Source: DASQPJ01 sp036268355
GTDB lineage: Bacteria; Actinomycetota; Actinomycetes; Sporichthyales; Sporichthyaceae
Direction: 5' to 3'
DNA length: 60,977 nt
NCBI GenBank assembly: GCA_036268355.1
Contig: DATAUG010000149.1
Location: 1-60,977, forward strand
The notes below the pieces were generated by a model. It ran no database searches. It was given only the letters and a program-made list of their open reading frames with translations, and was not told where the DNA came from. Position numbers and translations under genes: made by a program. Shown here piece after piece: positions 43,788 to 52,650 of this stretch (positions within the stretch are counted from its first letter, which is position 1; the number at the start of each line of letters is the position of its first letter).

Positions 43788-44335
43788 CCGGGCTCCGAAA
43801 GATCCGGCATGCCGCGTCTCCCCGAGCAAGGCGTGGGCGTCCTCGCTGCCGGCGCGCCGTCCGACCTCCTGGAAACCGCGGACGATCGGCATCGTGTCTG
43901 ATTGTGCGTCATATTCCATATCGGCGCACCGACTCGATGTGGCTTGACATCCAGTTCGTTCCAGTGGAAATAGTTGTTGTAGGAACATGGGGGTGGGCCG
44001 TGAACCGAAACGAGCTGGTGGCGTATGCGTCTGCGTCGTCATGGTGACCAGATACTCCATTGTCGGGCGCCTCCTGAGTCCAGCTGTGGTGCCGACGAAG
44101 TCGGCCGCCAGGCAGATACTCCCGGTTCGCTGCGCGCATCGAGCCCGGGAAGGCCCGGGTATTCCTCGGATGCGCTCCGCCAGTAGCGGCGCGCGGCTGC
44201 ATCTGGTGTCGAACCACTTCAGCGCCGCCGACCCCGACCGGGTGGGCCGCGGCCCTTCTGCCTCGTACGACTGGCTTTCGCGGACCTCAGCTCCCCTGAA
44301 GGCGCAGGGCGACCGGCCCGGGGGCCGTGGCGTAA
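43788..44335. other. Intergenic, no supported gene
   Basis: About 550 bp. TTGACA at 43944-43949 could be a -35 element but lacks a convincing -10. No gene or strong structure seen. Confidence 0.4.
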
Positions 44336-44761
44336 ATGATGGTGAAGCAGGCGCATACGCCACTGGAGGGCCTCGGCGTTCGGCCCATACGGTCAAGGGA
44401 ACGCCGCCGTCACATCACGCGGCGGCCGACCGGAGGAGAGACCGTCACCACCGTCACCCCCACCCTTACCGTTTCCTTTGTCGTGAAGCTGGTCGCCAAG
44501 CAGGAGACGGCCGACGAAGTGGCCGCCTTCCTCGCCGAGGCGATCGGGCCGGCCAACGAGGAGGCCGGCACGATCGTCTGGCTCGCATTGCGGACGGACC
44601 ACGCGACGTTCTGGATCGTTGACGCGTTCCCCGACGAGGCGGCGCGCCAAGCCCACCTGACCGGTCGCATCGCGGCCGCGCTGATGGCCAACGCCGAGCG
44701 TCTGCCGGCAGCCGCGCCGGAGATCCTGCATGCCGATGTCCTGGCCGCGAAGGTTCCGTGA
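44336..44761 (+). CDS. Antibiotic-biosynthesis-monooxygenase-type small protein
   Basis: The ABM/dimeric ferredoxin-like barrel spans the last 95 residues: LTVSFVVKLVAKQETADEVA, then AIGPANEEAGTIVWLALRTD and FWIVDAFPDEAARQAHL. Members are heme-free monooxygenases or quinone/stress proteins. The only ATG in frame (44336) gives an arginine-rich leader unlike the family. GGAGGAGA at 44432-44439 is followed by GTCACC (44444), where GTG would be ideal, so the true start is uncertain. Confidence 0.75.
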   Translation: MMVKQAHTPLEGLGVRPIRSRERRRHITRRPTGGETVTTVTPTLTVSFVVKLVAKQETADEVAAFLAEAIGPANEEAGTIVWLALRTDHATFWIVDAFPDEAARQAHLTGRIAAALMANAERLPAAAPEILHADVLAAKVP

Positions 44762-44768
44762 CGGGGAG

Positions 44769-45629
44769 TCAGAACATCCCGTCCGGATACGCCGCTCGGG
44801 ACTGCTGCAGGTCGCTGCCGATGACGTGCAACCCGCCGACCGGCCGCTGCGTTGCGGATCGGGCGGCCACGACCTGTGCTGCGGGGTGGGCAGGGCCGGG
44901 ACGATTCCGGGACTCCGAGACGATCGAACCGTCGCGCATCACGACCAGTCGTTGGGCGCGGGAGCCCACCTCGTCCTCGTGGGTGATCACCATGATCGTG
45001 CGTCCGGCGGCGGACAGTTCGTCGAACAGATCCAGGACATCGGCGGTGGACTTGGAGTCCAGGGCACCGGTGGGTTCGTCGGCCAGCAGCAGCACCGGGT
45101 CGGTCACGATCGCACGAGCGACTGCGACCCGTTGCTGCTGTCCGCCGGAAAGCTCGGAGGGCATGTGGTCGCGCCGTTGCGCGAGTCCGACCTTGTCCAG
45201 TGCCGCGATGGCCCGCGCCCGGCGTTCCTTCGCGGGGACGTGGGCGTAGATGAGCGGGAGTTCGACGTTGGACAGTGCGGTGGTGCGGGGGATCATGTTG
45301 TAGCTCTGGAAGATGAAGCCGATCTTGCGGTTGCGGATCGCGGAGAGTTGGTCCTCGTTGAGGCGGCGCACGTCCACACCGTCGAGCAGGTAGCGCCCGG
45401 CGCTGGGCGCGTCCAGGCATCCGACGATGTTCATCAAGGTCGATTTGCCGGAGCCCGAGGCGCCCATGATCGCCACGTATTCACCCGGCAGCACCGTCAT
45501 GTCCACCTGCCGGATCGCGTGCACGGCGGTGTCACCCTCGCCGTAGGTCTTGCGGATGCCTTCCAGCGCAATCGCCGGGCGCCTCGTAGGGACTGCGGAC
45601 GAGCGAAGTTGTTCCCCCGTTGCGTTCAT
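44769..45629 (-). CDS. MacB/LolD-type ABC transporter ATP-binding protein
   Basis: ATPase of an export ABC system, 286 residues: Walker A GASGSGKST near residue 55, Q-loop FIFQSYNMIPRTTALSNVEL, signature LSGGQQQRVAVARAI, Walker B LLLADEPTGALDSKS, H-loop VITHEDE. Belongs to the LolD/MacB subfamily that works with FtsX-type permeases such as the one at 46400-47728. A 40-residue Pro/Ala-rich tail follows the domain. ATG with GAGGAGG upstream, overlapping the MarR gene by 4 bp. Confidence 0.94.
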   Translation of the reverse strand: MNATGEQLRSSAVPTRRPAIALEGIRKTYGEGDTAVHAIRQVDMTVLPGEYVAIMGASGSGKSTLMNIVGCLDAPSAGRYLLDGVDVRRLNEDQLSAIRNRKIGFIFQSYNMIPRTTALSNVELPLIYAHVPAKERRARAIAALDKVGLAQRRDHMPSELSGGQQQRVAVARAIVTDPVLLLADEPTGALDSKSTADVLDLFDELSAAGRTIMVITHEDEVGSRAQRLVVMRDGSIVSESRNRPGPAHPAAQVVAARSATQRPVGGLHVIGSDLQQSRAAYPDGMF

Positions 45630-46210
45630 CGAACTTCCTCCTCGAGATGACTTTCGACCGGCTCCTCTACGCACTGCGGTTCGGCGTGTGTCGGGCGGCC
45701 ACGAAGGTGGGGCAGATCGCGTACGCGTTCGTTGATCGGTGGCTTGTCCGGCTCGACCGCGTGCATGATCCGGTCTGAGATCCGGTGCAGTTGCTGCTGC
45801 TGGGCCTTGGTCAGCGGGTCGAGCACCAGCCGCCGGACCTCGCCGAGATGTCCCGGCGATGCGGCGAGCACCTTGCCCCATCCCGCGTCGGTGAGCACGC
45901 CGAGGGTGTATCGGCCGTCGACCGGGTCGGGGGTGCGGCGCATCCAGCCGCGCTCCTCCAGTCGGGTCACGGCGTTCGACAGGCGCGAGAGACTGCCGGC
46001 GGTGAACTCGGCCAGCCTGCTCAGCCGCACGGTGCGGTCCGGAGCCACCGACAGCGCGGCGATGATCTGGTACTCGAACAGGCTGATTCCCGCCGTGCGC
46101 TGCAGGAACGCGTCGAACGCGGCGGGCAGCTGGACGAGCATGTAGCCGAAGGCCATGAAGGTCTGTTGCTCGTCCGCGTCGAGCCAGCGCGGTTCCTCGG
46201 TGTCTCCCAT
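45626..46210 (-). CDS. MarR-family repressor
   Basis: 194 residues with a winged helix-turn-helix: GISLFEYQIIAALSVAPDRT, LSRLAEFTAGSLSRLSNAVT, and wing RRTPDPVDGRYTLGVLT. ATG 46210 is preferred; an upstream TTG (46246) would make the operator part of the gene. It forms an operon with the ABC ATPase and faces the permease across a perfect dyad, so it probably represses both until an effector binds. Confidence 0.92.
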   Translation of the reverse strand: MGDTEEPRWLDADEQQTFMAFGYMLVQLPAAFDAFLQRTAGISLFEYQIIAALSVAPDRTVRLSRLAEFTAGSLSRLSNAVTRLEERGWMRRTPDPVDGRYTLGVLTDAGWGKVLAASPGHLGEVRRLVLDPLTKAQQQQLHRISDRIMHAVEPDKPPINERVRDLPHLRGRPTHAEPQCVEEPVESHLEEEVR

Positions 46211-46240
46211 GCGCCCCAACCTAACTTCAGTCGTGAAGTG

Positions 46241-46263
46241 ATTCAAGTCATCTTGACTTGAAT
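46241..46263. promoter_or_regulatory. MarR operator, perfect dyad
   Basis: ATTCAAGTCA-TCT-TGACTTGAAT, two perfect 10-bp arms. On the plus strand it overlaps a candidate promoter TTGAAT (46258-46263), 18-bp spacer, TACGAT (46282-46287), so repressor binding would block the permease transcript as well as its own. Confidence 0.85.
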
Positions 46264-46293
46264 CTTGAAGTTACCTGTGTTTACGATCACTAC

Positions 46294-46410
46294 ATGATTG
46301 AAGTGATCGCGGGGCTGCCGGAGCTCGCCGTGCTGCGCTGTCCCGGGCCGCTCGACCTGGTCGTCGCGGCCGGGCCGGGGCCCGGACGGGAGTCCGACCA
46401 TGGACGGTGA
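46294..46410 (+). CDS. Candidate 38-residue leader peptide
   Basis: ATG 46294 lies 6 bp after the TACGAT -10 box, so it would be a leaderless start. It reads MIEVIAGLPELAVLRCPGPL, then DLVVAAGPGPGRESDHGR, and stops 10 bases inside the permease gene. It could couple or attenuate permease translation, or simply be the leaderless start of an untranslated leader by chance. No homology seen. Confidence 0.4.
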   Translation: MIEVIAGLPELAVLRCPGPLDLVVAAGPGPGRESDHGR

Positions 46411-47728
46411 GGGCCGCGGCCTGGTCACGGCCGTTTCGCAGCTGCGGCAAAGTGCCTGGTTCGCGTGGGGCGGAATCCTGGCCAACAAGATGCGTTCGAC
46501 GCTGACGATGCTGGGCATCGTGATCGGGGTGGCGTCGGTCATCGCTCTGGTCGCGGTCGGTACCGGGTCCTCGGCCGCGGTGCAGGCCTCGATCGACCGG
46601 TTGGGCTCGGACAGCCTGTTCGTACTGCCCGCCGACACGGTGACCGGTGGGCAGGGCAGTGCGTTGGTGACGCAACTGCGTCACATGCTCGGGCTGAAGG
46701 GCCAGGATCAGGGCACGCACGACCGCAAGTCGACGCTGACGTTCGACGACGCCGGCGCACTGCTGAACAATCCGATGGCCCCCGATGTCGCGGGGGTGTC
46801 CCCGCTGGTGGTGCTCCATCAGGCTGCAGCCACTCGCGGCAACTCCTCGCACACGATCAGCGTGCTGCTGGGGGCAACCCCGGAATTCCTGGACATCGAC
46901 AACACCACGGTCGGTGTCGGCCGGAACTTCACCGACGAGGAGTACAGCGCACACCGCCATCTGGTGTTGCTGGGACCGACGGTGGCCGCGGACCTCACCG
47001 ACGGCGCCCCGGCCGAGCTTGTCGGCCAGGCGGTGCGGCTGAACGGGCAGCCGTTCACGGTCATCGGCATCCTCGATTCCAAGGGCTACTCGGGTCAGCA
47101 GGACCTCGACGACCGGGTTGTCGCCCCCGGCACCGCGGTCTCGGACGCCCTGTACGGCTACGCCCCACCCGGGCAGGGACCGTTGTCCGGGATCGACGTG
47201 GAGGCGACCTCGCGGGGGACCACCGCCGCGGCCCAGGCCGAGGTGCAGAACGTGTTGGCGCAACGCCATCACGTGTCGGGGGCGGCCACCGATTTCGTGG
47301 TGTTCAACGCCTCGGCCGTCCTGGCGGCGGGCGGCTCGGCCAACAAGACCCTGACCCTGCTGCTCGGCGCCGTCGCCGGAATCTCCTTGTTGGTGGGCGG
47401 AATCGGGGTCATGAACATCATGTTGGTCTCGGTGACCGAACGGACCCGCGAGATCGGTATCCGAAAGGCGATCGGCGGCACCTCGGCGGACATCATCGGC
47501 CAGTTCCTGTCCGAGGCGGTGTTCCTGTCGATGATCGGCGGCGCGCTCGGGGTCGCGGCCGGCGTGTTCGCCTCCCGATTCACCATCGTCGGGGTGCATC
47601 CGGTGCTCGCGCCCTGGTCGATCTGGTTGGCCGTCGCGGTGTCCCTGGCCACCGGACTGATCTTCGGCTTCTATCCCGCCAGTCGCGCGGCCGCCCTGCG
47701 CCCGATCCAGGCACTGCGCTACGAATGA
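46400..47728 (+). CDS. MacB/FtsX-type ABC transporter permease
   Basis: 442 residues. First transmembrane helix in KMRSTLTMLGIVIGVASVIA, a periplasmic-type core domain at about 55-300, then three helices in the FtsX domain: LLLGAVAGISLLVGGIGVMN, followed by VTERTREIGIRKAIGGTSAD, a second near residue 375, and a last near 415. The layout equals MacB without its fused ATPase; the ATPase is the divergent gene at 44769. Likely exports a peptide, antibiotic or lipid-like compound. GGGAG lies 8 bases before the ATG. Confidence 0.92.
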   Translation: MDGEGRGLVTAVSQLRQSAWFAWGGILANKMRSTLTMLGIVIGVASVIALVAVGTGSSAAVQASIDRLGSDSLFVLPADTVTGGQGSALVTQLRHMLGLKGQDQGTHDRKSTLTFDDAGALLNNPMAPDVAGVSPLVVLHQAAATRGNSSHTISVLLGATPEFLDIDNTTVGVGRNFTDEEYSAHRHLVLLGPTVAADLTDGAPAELVGQAVRLNGQPFTVIGILDSKGYSGQQDLDDRVVAPGTAVSDALYGYAPPGQGPLSGIDVEATSRGTTAAAQAEVQNVLAQRHHVSGAATDFVVFNASAVLAAGGSANKTLTLLLGAVAGISLLVGGIGVMNIMLVSVTERTREIGIRKAIGGTSADIIGQFLSEAVFLSMIGGALGVAAGVFASRFTIVGVHPVLAPWSIWLAVAVSLATGLIFGFYPASRAAALRPIQALRYE

Positions 47729-47774
47729 TTGAGGCGGGCGGAACGGACGCCGGGCTGCTTGGATTCTGCGGGTT

Positions 47775-48755
47775 GTGAAAGCGTTCGGTATGGATTCCGA
47801 TGGCTTATCTGCTCCGGCTCACGCGGCGGTCTGGCCGGAACTGACGTTGTCGACCTGGGCGGGGACCAAGGACGCGCTGCATCTGTGGACGCAGGTGGTG
47901 GGAAAGGTTCGTCTCGGACTGGCCCCGATGGTCAACCACTGGTGGCAGGTCCCGCTCTATGTTTCTGCACGCGGGCTGACCACCTCGCTGATGCCGGTCG
48001 GCGACCGGGGCCTGGAGATCGCGTTCGACTTCCTCGACCACCGGCTGCGAATGGCGACCACCGACGGGCGCAGCAGCGAATTCCCCCTGCAACCCGGCTC
48101 GGTGGCGGAGTTCTATGCCGCCACGGTGGCGGCATTGGCCGAGGTCGGGGTCGGCGTGCCGATGTTGGCTCGGCCGGTGGAGTTGCCGGTGGCGGTTCCG
48201 TTCGCGCAGGACACCGTAAGCCGGCCCTACGACCGTGACGCGGCGCACCGGTTCTGGCTGGTGCTGGTGCAGGCCGACCGGCTGATGAATGTCTTTCGCT
48301 CGCGATTCCGGGGCAAGGTGAGCCCGGTCCATTTCTTCTGGGGTTCGGCCGACCTGGCCGTGACGCGTTTCTCCGGACGGACCGCGCCCAGACACCCCGG
48401 CGGTGCTCCGAACTGCGCCGACTGGGTCATGCAGGAGGCCTACAGCCACGAGCTGAGCAGCTGCGGATTCTGGCCGGGCGGGTCGGCGGAAGGCTCTTTC
48501 TATGCCTACGCCTACCCCACACCGGTCGGGTTCGCCGAGTCGCCGGTCGAGCCCACCGCCGCGTTCTTCGACCACGGCCTCGGTGAGTTCCTGCTTCCGT
48601 ACGCCGCAGTGCGGACAGCCACCGACCCCGACTCGATGGTCCTGGAATTCTTCCGGAGCACGTATACGGCGGCGGCGGACCTGGCCGATTGGGACCGGGC
48701 GGTGCTGGAGGTGCCCACCGGCGCATGGCCCGTTACGGCCCCCGTCCGGCATTAG
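47775..48755 (+). CDS. DUF5996-family protein
   Basis: 326 residues, cytoplasmic. Typical segments are LHLWTQVVGKVRLGLAPMVN, NHWWQVPLYVSARGLTTSLM, SPVHFFWGSADLAVTRFSGR and SSCGFWPGGSAEGSFYAYAY. I recall this as DUF5996, widespread in actinobacteria and of unknown function; several conserved His, Trp and Asp suggest an enzyme. GTG 47775 start; an ATG five codons later is an alternative. 46 bp after the permease, perhaps cotranscribed. Confidence 0.85.
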   Translation: MKAFGMDSDGLSAPAHAAVWPELTLSTWAGTKDALHLWTQVVGKVRLGLAPMVNHWWQVPLYVSARGLTTSLMPVGDRGLEIAFDFLDHRLRMATTDGRSSEFPLQPGSVAEFYAATVAALAEVGVGVPMLARPVELPVAVPFAQDTVSRPYDRDAAHRFWLVLVQADRLMNVFRSRFRGKVSPVHFFWGSADLAVTRFSGRTAPRHPGGAPNCADWVMQEAYSHELSSCGFWPGGSAEGSFYAYAYPTPVGFAESPVEPTAAFFDHGLGEFLLPYAAVRTATDPDSMVLEFFRSTYTAAADLADWDRAVLEVPTGAWPVTAPVRH

Positions 48756-48809
48756 TCTCACCGGACCGCCCTGGGCGGCGACCACGACAACGCCCGGGGA
48801 GGTCGACGA

Positions 48810-50090
48810 ATGGATCGCGACGCGTTGAACGTGGTCCCGGAGGCGGCCGCGGACCCGGTCGGCCGACCCCGAGCGGGTGGCCCGATGCGGGCGCTGCGCG
48901 TCGGGCAGTTCCGGCGTTACTTCCTGGGCCAGGTGGTCTCGGCCAGTGGCACCTTCGTGCAGCAGACCGCACTGGGCTGGGCTGTGCTGAACAAGACCGG
49001 GTCGGCTTCCACGTTGGGCCTGGTGCTGGCCTCCGGTGGCATCCCGTTCCTGTTGTTCGGACCGTTCGGTGGAACGCTCGCCGACCGCATCGACAACCGC
49101 AGACTGCTGCTGGTCACGCAAACCTGTTACGGGCTGCTTGCCCTGGCCTTGTGGCTGCCGGCCCTGTCCGGCGGGCTGTCGATTCCGCTGATCGTCTCCG
49201 TCAGCCTGCTCGGTGGCTTCGTCCAGATCGCGGATTCCCCGGCCCGGCTGGCTTTCGTCGGCCAACTCGTCCCGGTGGCGGACCTGGCCAGTGCGATCAG
49301 CCTCAACGGGGTCATCATGAACTCCTCCCGCGTCATCGGTCCGGCCGTTGCCGGAGTGCTGATCGTGGAGGTGGGCACCACGCCGTGCTTCGCCCTCAAC
49401 GCGATCAGCTACGCGGTCGTCGTACTCGCCCTGGCCACCATTCACCCGTCGAGCACCGTCAGGCGCAGCGCAACGCGGAGCGGGGTGAGCGACGCGATCC
49501 GGTACGTCCGGCGGCACCAACAGCTCTACCTCCCGCTGACGATGATCTCCGTGGTCGGCTTGGTCGCGTTCAACTTCAACGTCGTGTTGCCCCTGCTGGC
49601 CAAGGACACCTTCCACGGTGGTGGTGGCACCTACGGCCTGTTGTCCACGGTGCTCAGCGTCGGCGCCGTGGCCGGTTCGCTTGCCGTGGGCGTGATCGGT
49701 CATCCCCGGCGGGTCTATCTGCTGGCCGCCGCGCTCGCCTTCGCGGGCTGCCTGACGTTCGCCGCGGCGGCGCCGAACCTGCCGATGGAATCCGTCGCGT
49801 TGCTGCTCAGCGGGTTCGCCGGCTACGTACTGGTGACGATGGCCTCCACCGCACTGCAGTTGCACGCCGATCCCGCATTCAGGGGGCGCGTCATGGCGTT
49901 GTGGGTCTTCGTCTACCTCGGCACCACGCCCATCGGCAACATCGCGTCGGGATGGTTGAGCGCGGCGGCGGGGCCGCGCGCGGTACTGCTCGCAGGCGCC
50001 GGGTCCTGCGTGGTGGCCGCGGTCATGGCGTCCCGCGTGCACACCCCGCCGGACGTCGACGCGCAACTCCCGGCCGCCGCGACCGGTTGA
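48810..50090 (+). CDS. MFS exporter (EntS-like)
   Basis: 426 residues, about 12 transmembrane helices in two halves. The N-half has FRRYFLGQVVSASGTFVQQT and FGGTLADRIDNRRLLLVTQT (cytoplasmic loop 2-3 motif GxLADRxxRR). Similar proteins export siderophores or drugs. ATG start; upstream 25 residues are soluble. Convergent with the TetR gene. Confidence 0.9.
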   Translation: MDRDALNVVPEAAADPVGRPRAGGPMRALRVGQFRRYFLGQVVSASGTFVQQTALGWAVLNKTGSASTLGLVLASGGIPFLLFGPFGGTLADRIDNRRLLLVTQTCYGLLALALWLPALSGGLSIPLIVSVSLLGGFVQIADSPARLAFVGQLVPVADLASAISLNGVIMNSSRVIGPAVAGVLIVEVGTTPCFALNAISYAVVVLALATIHPSSTVRRSATRSGVSDAIRYVRRHQQLYLPLTMISVVGLVAFNFNVVLPLLAKDTFHGGGGTYGLLSTVLSVGAVAGSLAVGVIGHPRRVYLLAAALAFAGCLTFAAAAPNLPMESVALLLSGFAGYVLVTMASTALQLHADPAFRGRVMALWVFVYLGTTPIGNIASGWLSAAAGPRAVLLAGAGSCVVAAVMASRVHTPPDVDAQLPAAATG

Positions 50091-50145
50091 GGGCCGCGCA
50101 TCGATGTGACGGTCAATCAGATGGTGATCGGCACCGGCTCCTGCG

Positions 50146-50736
50146 TCATTTCAGCGCACGCAGTGCGGCTGCGGCCTGTGTGATGCAGTCGGTCAGGCCG
50201 GGCGGCTCGTGCTCCGAGACCCAACGCGCGACCGCGACCTGGAAGACGGTCACCGCACTGTGCGCGGCCAGGCCGGCGGCAGGCTCGGCCACGCCGCGCT
50301 CATGGAGTGCTTGGGCTGTTGTGTCGGCCATCGCGGCGAGCTTGAGCAGTTCGCGCTCGTGCAGGCTCGGGTTGGCCGCGATGAGCGCGGAACGACGTAC
50401 GGCGTGCTCGTGCCGGCCTTCCAGCAATGCGGCGCCCGCGACCATCCCGGCCAGCGCGGCGGCCAGCGGTGAGGAGCGGGCGGGTGCGGCCAGGGTCGCG
50501 TCGTAGGCCGTGCGCACCAGCGTCGCCGACCCGTCGAAGAGGACCTCGCGCTTGTCGGTGAAGTGTCGGAAGAAGGTGCGCTCGGAGACCCCGGCCCGCT
50601 CGGCGATGTCGCCGGCGGTGGTCTGCTCGAAGCCGCCTTCGGCGAACAGGTCCATCGCGGCAAGGATCATCCGGCCCCGCGCGTCCGGCTCCCAGCGACT
50701 CACGCCGAGAATTGTAGTGATGACAGTTGCTGACAT
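50146..50736 (-). CDS. TetR-family repressor
   Basis: DNA-binding domain MILAAMDLFAEGGFEQTTAG, then DIAERAGVSERTFFRHFTDK; the remainder is the helical ligand domain with a MftR-like C-terminus. About 196 residues from ATG 50736. Other in-frame starts (50769, GTG 50703) exist and none has a ribosome site, which suggests leaderless translation. It faces the reductase gene, with two copies of a 17-bp operator between them. Confidence 0.88.
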   Translation of the reverse strand: MSATVITTILGVSRWEPDARGRMILAAMDLFAEGGFEQTTAGDIAERAGVSERTFFRHFTDKREVLFDGSATLVRTAYDATLAAPARSSPLAAALAGMVAGAALLEGRHEHAVRRSALIAANPSLHERELLKLAAMADTTAQALHERGVAEPAAGLAAHSAVTVFQVAVARWVSEHEPPGLTDCITQAAAALRALK

Positions 50737-50769
50737 GAGTGCTAAATTTTTGATGTCAGTAACTGACAT
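50720..50769. promoter_or_regulatory. Paired TetR operators
   Basis: ATGTCAGTAACTGACAT (50753-50769) is a perfect 17-bp palindrome; ATGACAGTTGCTGACAT (50720-50736) is a near copy 33 bp away centre to centre, so both sites lie on nearly the same helix face. They cover the control region of both divergent genes. Confidence 0.8.
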
Positions 50770-50789
50770 GACTAGGGAAGGAACCCGCC

Positions 50790-51689
50790 ATGCGTGTCTT
50801 CGTCACCGGCGCCTCCGGCTGGATCGGCTCGGCCGTCACCGACGAGCTCCTCACCAACGGCCACAAGGTGCTGGGCCTGGCTCGTTCCGCGCAGGCCTCC
50901 GCGGCCTTGGAGGCCAAGGGCGCCACCGCCCATCGCGGCAGCCTCGACGACCTCGACAGCCTTGCGGCCGGCGCGGCCTCCTCCGACGGCGTCATCCACC
51001 TCGCCTTCAACCACGACTTCTCCGACCAGGCCGGTGCCGCCCGCAGCGAGCACGCCGCTGTCCGTCGGATGCTCGACACGATCGAGGGCACCGACCGTCC
51101 GTTCCTGGTCGCCTCCGGGCTGGCCTCGGACGTCATCGGGCGGCCGTTGGCCGAGACCGACGCGTCACCCCACCACGGACCCGACTCGATGCGCGGTGGC
51201 AGCGAGAACCTCGTCCTGAAGTACGCAGACCGCGGTGTCCGATCGGTGGCGGTGCGGTTCGCACCGACCGTGCACGGAATGGGCGACCACGGCTTCACCG
51301 CGACGCTGACGAGGATCGCGAAACAGCGCGCGGCGGCCGGTTACATCGGCGACGGCTCGACGCGCTGGGCGGCCGTGCACCGGTCGGATGCCGCGCGCCT
51401 GGTTCGCCTGGCGCTGGACAACGCCCCTGCGGGTTCCCGGGTGCACGCGGTGGCGCAAGGCGGTCTCGCGTCCCGCGACATCGCCGCGGCCATCGGCGAT
51501 CACTTGGGCCTGGCGACGGTTTCGGTCGCGCCACAGGACGCCGAGGCCCACTTCGGCTGGATGGCACGCTTCTTCGGCATGGAGCTGTGCGCCTCGAGCG
51601 ACCGCACCCGGGAACTGCTCGGCTGGACCCCGACCGGGCCGACGCTGTTCGAGGACATCGCGGCCGGGGCGTACGCGATCCCGCAATGA
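50790..51689 (+). CDS. NAD(P)-binding SDR/epimerase-like reductase
   Basis: Atypical/extended short-chain dehydrogenase, 299 residues. The start MRVFVTGASGWIGSAVTDEL carries the GxxGxxG nucleotide motif; VIHLAFNHDFSD and RPFLVASGLASDVIG follow. The usual YxxxK is not clear (the region reads SMRGGSENLVLKYADRG), so the active site may be altered. GGGAAGGA lies before the ATG. Controlled by the divergent TetR protein, probably a detoxification or stress enzyme. Confidence 0.88.
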   Translation: MRVFVTGASGWIGSAVTDELLTNGHKVLGLARSAQASAALEAKGATAHRGSLDDLDSLAAGAASSDGVIHLAFNHDFSDQAGAARSEHAAVRRMLDTIEGTDRPFLVASGLASDVIGRPLAETDASPHHGPDSMRGGSENLVLKYADRGVRSVAVRFAPTVHGMGDHGFTATLTRIAKQRAAAGYIGDGSTRWAAVHRSDAARLVRLALDNAPAGSRVHAVAQGGLASRDIAAAIGDHLGLATVSVAPQDAEAHFGWMARFFGMELCASSDRTRELLGWTPTGPTLFEDIAAGAYAIPQ

Positions 51690-51875
51690 CCGCTGCTCCG
51701 CGCAACGCGGTTGCCGGTTATCTGACGCTGAGTCACACATGGACCGGACATGCACGTGAAACCCGGACGACCGGGGATGGTCACCGACTGTTCCGCGTGC
51801 CTTGCGCCGGGGCGCGCCAGACTCCACATCGCCGGATCGAGCAGACGCCTCCGGCACCACGAGGGGAGCACGTCG

Positions 51876-52088
51876 ATGGGAACCGAGCACAAGATGGCCG
51901 ACAAGATCCACCACTTGGCGGCCGACGCCGAGGACGAGATGCACGACGCCGGCGAACACCTCGAGCACGGCGCCGAACACCTCAAGCACGCAGCCGGGAA
52001 GGCGGGCGAGCACCTCAAGCGCAGCGCCGAGCACGTCAAGCACGGCCACGAGCACCACGACGAGGATCACGAGGACCTCGCACATTGA
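51876..52088 (+). CDS. His-rich amphipathic helical protein (70 aa)
   Basis: Almost entirely helical with repeated EHL/EHV units: AGEHLEHGAEHLKHAAGKAG, then EHLKRSAEHVKHGHEHHDED. About 15 His in 70 residues and many Glu/Lys, with hydrophobic residues at heptad-like spacing. Resembles LEA-type or apolipoprotein-type stress peptides, with metal-binding capacity. GGGGAG precedes the ATG. No family recognised. Confidence 0.65.
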   Translation: MGTEHKMADKIHHLAADAEDEMHDAGEHLEHGAEHLKHAAGKAGEHLKRSAEHVKHGHEHHDEDHEDLAH

Positions 52089-52332
52089 CGCACCCCGGCC
52101 ACCGGCCACCCGAGCCGTCCGGGCTCGTCGAACGCGCCGCGTCCGCGGTCCGCGCGGCGGCCGCGGACGGTACACCGGACCGGTCCGGCGCCCGATAGTG
52201 TTCGCCGTCGGTTGTCCCGACCATCGGGTCACGCGGCGGCCCATGCCGCCGACATCTGGGAGCATCCGGGGAAGCGTGCTACGACAACGGTTCCCCGTCC
52301 CGCCTGCGACCGCCAGAAACAAGGAGAAAAGT

Positions 52333-52650
52333 ATGCGTTTTTGCGTCCGACTGACCGTGTCAGCCTTCGCCGCTGCCGCGATCGGCGTGGCAGTTGCGCC
52401 CGCGGCCGGCGCCGCCACCCCGGGGACCGGTGCACCGTCGGTGTCCGCGATCCCGGATCGTCCTTGCCTGCGGATCATTCACCGCGACCGGTGTCGGCCC
52501 AAGAAGGGCGACAAGAAGCCTGACGAGCACGGCGACAAGGGCGGCAAGGCGGACGACAAGGGCGGCAAGCCCGACGACAAGGGCGGCAAGCCTGACGACA
52601 AGGGCGGCATGGGCGACCACATGGGCGACAAGCCGGGCGACAAGCCTTAG
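52333..52650 (+). CDS. Secreted Lys/Gly/Asp repeat protein (105 aa)
   Basis: Signal peptide of about 28 residues (MRFCVRLTVSAFAAAAIGVA, AAGA). Mature part has PCLRIIHRDRCRPKKGDKKP, a possible Cys-Cys loop, then a tail of DDKGGKP heptads. Strong ribosome site AAGGAG. Probably a small exported, charged, disordered protein; metal, polyanion or wall interaction is possible. Function unknown. Confidence 0.7.
   Translation: MRFCVRLTVSAFAAAAIGVAVAPAAGAATPGTGAPSVSAIPDRPCLRIIHRDRCRPKKGDKKPDEHGDKGGKADDKGGKPDDKGGKPDDKGGMGDHMGDKPGDKP
52534..52617 (+). repeat. 21-bp tandem repeat, four units
   Basis: Units start GACAAGGGCGGCAAG and encode DKGGKxD; units 2 and 3 differ at one base, units 1 and 4 at a few. 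Short coding minisatellite within the secreted protein gene, likely to vary in copy number between strains. Confidence 0.8.

Noticed and set aside
43944..43980. TTGACA promoter-like site
   Set aside because: No acceptable -10 at normal spacing and no gene start nearby.
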